Of a stretch of 64,000 nucleotides of DNA, positions 61,880-64,000 are shown piece after piece. This stretch comes from Alphaproteobacteria bacterium GM7ARS4 (lineage in GTDB: Bacteria > Pseudomonadota > Alphaproteobacteria > GM7ARS4). A program made the translations under genes and the position numbers. The stretch's first letter is position 1; each line of letters begins with the position of its first letter. Below the pieces are notes generated by a model. It worked only from the letters and a program-made list of their open reading frames with translations. It was not told the DNA's origin and searched no databases. The stretch is from contig JACONL010000001.1 in NCBI GenBank assembly GCA_014332745.1, forward strand, positions 484,335-548,334. The letters are read 5' to 3'.

Positions 61880-64000
61880 TTGACGCGTCCCAAGAAGGTG
61901 CGAGGCGCGCCTGGCCCCAAGAATCGAGGGCTACGTCCTCCCGCATCTAACTCAGGTTCGGCGATAATCCCGAATGTTTCATACTCTTCATCCAACAGGT
62001 TATAGACATCGAGATGCACATCGAGATTGTCGAAGAGCTGATACCCCGCCTTGAGATTAAAGACGACAGCGCTAGGAATGGGGTCGAAAGCATTGACGTC
62101 ATCTCCCCTGAGATATTGTCGAGCGGTATAAATGCCCTCGACGCCAAAGGACACATTGTCAACAAAGAGGGTGATACCGCCCTTGATGTTATGGCGCGGG
62201 ATACCGGGGATGGCGTTGCCTTTCTTCACATAACAGCCATCGTCATCGCACAGCGCGTCATCCAGATTTTCATAGGCTTCCCCAGAAGGCAGGACTTCAT
62301 CCGTTCGATATTCGGCATCGACGAAGGCATAATTGAGCGCATAGCGGAGGCTCTTCGTTGTGCCTTGGACACCGAATTCGATACCTTGTCGGCGCGTGCG
62401 TCCAGCGTTGGTAAAATACCCTGTGCCAATGGCGTTGCCAGCGACAAACAAGATGTCATTGTGATTATGTCCGCTGAACAAGCTCGTATGCCACTGCCAT
62501 GTGACAGAGGCATCGGTATAACGCCCTCTCATACCCAATTCATAGGACCTATTGACGACATGCTCCAAAGGAGGGTCTGCGAGAAACGCATTAGGGAGGC
62601 GACATGGTTGTTCGGGATCAGCGCATGCCAGCTCGCTGGCGGTGGGTGTGCGATTTCCTTCGCCATAGCGCCCATAGAGCTGAAAGAGCGGCGACACACG
62701 CCAGAGGAGTGAGGCACCGGGGTTGTAACGGCTATAGACATGGTCGCCGTTCAGGTCATTATTATGCGCGCCTCCTGTATTCTCCAATTCGATAGTCGTG
62801 CGGTTATAGCGTCCATCAACGGTAAGTGTCAGTGCTGACAAGAGTTCATAGCTCGAGGTGAAGTACGTCCCGACATGATGTTGAGTCGTTTCCAAGTCCA
62901 CAGGCGTCTCACCGCCAACGAGCAAGGCGAGAGAGCTCACGCCCCTTGTCGCATCGAACATGCCTAGCGTTGTCTGGCTATGATACTCAACCTGTCCATA
63001 ATGGTAGTTGACCCCAAAGATAGCAGAGAATGGACGTCCATAAAATATGTCGTCATAGTGCGCCTGCCCTGTGAGGCTTATATCACTGCTTTCGGTGGTG
63101 CTTGTGTTGAGGGCGGCAATGTCGTCATCATCGAGGCCATCGGGTAAATCATCTTCCTCTAAGGCGTCGCCCGTGCTGAGGATAATGGCGTCCTCCACAT
63201 CATCGATATCTGATGCTTTGTTGCCATCCTCATCGAGGCAATCCCCATCAGCATCCACAGCATCCTCATCGGTGACAAAGAATTCATCGCCTCCTACGTC
63301 ACACTCTTCCGCTTCGAATTCGTCTCCGTTCAGTGTCGAACGTTCTCGCAGACGGACATGGGCGTTGCCTCGAAATGTCCACTTGCTATCCATGATATAT
63401 GACGCTTGGGTGGCGAAGAGGATATTTTCGTTTTCCGTCCTATCGGGATGGGTATAGATGGCGTCTCGGCCCTCTACGGCCAAGAGATCTTCAGGAGTCG
63501 GCCCATTCCCGACGAGTTCGGAATCGCTGGCGCTCACATTGAGAGACCACGTCAGTTTGTCAGTCTTCTTTGTGACATCGCCATAAATTTGTCCGACACG
63601 GCTAGAGGAGAAGTCGCGCCACCCATCCTCGCGGAAATATGTTCCGCCCAGATAGCTTCCCCATGTCTTGTCAAAGCTGACATGTCGAACTTCGACAACA
63701 TTGTTGGATTGGGCGAAAGAGCCGCCACTGAGCGCTATCTGATGATGGGGCTGGGAAAAGGCGTTCTTCATGTTGACGCTGATAGCACCGCCGATGGCGT
63801 TCAGGCCAAAGACAGGATTCGCCCCGGGAATGACCTGCACGCTCTCAATGGCAAATGTCGGGAGTGTGTCCCACTGAATAACGTCACCGAAGACGTCATT
63901 GAATCGACTACCATTTTGGTAAAAGGCAATGCCTTGAGGACTCCCCAAGAGAGGCGATGCAATATACCCTCGAAGAGATACGTCCTTTTGGTAGGGATTG
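61867..64000 (-). CDS. TonB-dependent outer membrane receptor (5' part outside window)
   Basis: The C-terminal 710 or so residues of an outer membrane active transporter. At the window edge the frame is open and reads NPYQKDVSLRGYIASPLLGS, then PQGIAFYQNGSRFNDVFGD, the end of the plug domain as in siderophore, thiamine or cobalamin-type receptors; IPGANPVFGLNAIGGAISV is the plug's conserved glycine block. The 22-strand barrel follows, and the chain ends RVNYRF with the C-terminal phenylalanine typical of outer membrane proteins. One loop (roughly 63107-63330) holds a very acidic insert with DADGDCLDEDGN, resembling calcium-binding loops. Ligand unknown; the signal peptide and TonB box lie outside. 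Confidence 0.93.
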   Translation of the reverse strand, partial: NPYQKDVSLRGYIASPLLGSPQGIAFYQNGSRFNDVFGDVIQWDTLPTFAIESVQVIPGANPVFGLNAIGGAISVNMKNAFSQPHHQIALSGGSFAQSNNVVEVRHVSFDKTWGSYLGGTYFREDGWRDFSSSRVGQIYGDVTKKTDKLTWSLNVSASDSELVGNGPTPEDLLAVEGRDAIYTHPDRTENENILFATQASYIMDSKWTFRGNAHVRLRERSTLNGDEFEAEECDVGGDEFFVTDEDAVDADGDCLDEDGNKASDIDDVEDAIILSTGDALEEDDLPDGLDDDDIAALNTSTTESSDISLTGQAHYDDIFYGRPFSAIFGVNYHYGQVEYHSQTTLGMFDATRGVSSLALLVGGETPVDLETTQHHVGTYFTSSYELLSALTLTVDGRYNRTTIELENTGGAHNNDLNGDHVYSRYNPGASLLWRVSPLFQLYGRYGEGNRTPTASELACADPEQPCRLPNAFLADPPLEHVVNRSYELGMRGRYTDASVTWQWHTSLFSGHNHNDILFVAGNAIGTGYFTNAGRTRRQGIEFGVQGTTKSLRYALNYAFVDAEYRTDEVLPSGEAYENLDDALCDDDGCYVKKGNAIPGIPRHNIKGGITLFVDNVSFGVEGIYTARQYLRGDDVNAFDPIPSAVVFNLKAGYQLFDNLDVHLDVYNLLDEEYETFGIIAEPELDAGGRSPRFLGPGAPRTFLGRVNYRF

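Overview
The window reads as chromosome of a Gram-negative alphaproteobacterium, most like the Rhodospirillales/SAR116 end of the class (tentative; inferred from gene order and protein types, no search was run). Supporting signs are the aroK-aroB-CNNM, hflK-hflC-Do, miaA-ilvBHC-leuA-mreB, pyrB-pyrC-plsY-dprA-topA and CBS-msbA-waaA-lpxK-lpxL blocks, a metal-site-less PyrC of the alphaproteobacterial kind, CarD and FdxA. The cell makes lipid A and Kdo, has a TonB-type outer membrane receptor, and keeps branched-chain, aromatic and glutamate biosynthesis, so it is not a strongly reduced symbiont.

Layout. 1-6 kb: end of a Sua5/TsaC gene, an FAD-linked dehydrogenase, a divergent PEP-carboxylase-like protein, ubiA, then tRNA-His. 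6-8 kb: a 615-residue protein I cannot assign. 8-14.8 kb: queF, coaBC, an Rrf2 regulator, lexA, purD, xseA and an M23 peptidase. 14.7-20.8 kb (minus): lipid A/Kdo assembly and export (lpxL, lpxK, waaA, msbA) plus a CBS protein. 21-28.2 kb (plus): pyrB, pyrC-like, plsY, dprA, topA, rpmG, tRNA-Ser. 28.2-31.4 kb: an AT-richer restriction-modification island next to tRNA-Ser (DpnII-like nuclease and two DNA methyltransferases). 31.4-34.2 kb: mscS, gshA, chorismate mutase.

34.2-34.7 kb holds the most unusual element: a tRNA-Lys(CUU) gene split in its anticodon by a 366-nt group I (IC3-like) intron. 34.9-46.3 kb is one long minus-strand run: hflK, hflC, degP-type protease, miaA, ilvB, ilvH, ilvC, leuA, mreB and an mreD-like gene, with mreC missing. 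46.6-48.9 kb: mrp, fdxA, carD, tRNA-Thr. 49-55.4 kb: gltD and gltB. 55.6-64 kb: kpsF, a CNNM/CorC protein, aroB, aroK, recJ and the C-terminal part of a TonB-dependent receptor running off the right edge.

Two features recur. Genes are packed tightly, several convergent pairs overlap, and no convincing intrinsic terminator was seen. Short tandem duplications of 12 or 15 bp sit in tails and linkers of coding genes (purD, waaA, leuA, gltB, mrp), while the repeat inside the non-coding intron has a 13-bp period. This suggests active small-repeat expansion filtered by reading frame. All assignments come from reading motifs by eye.
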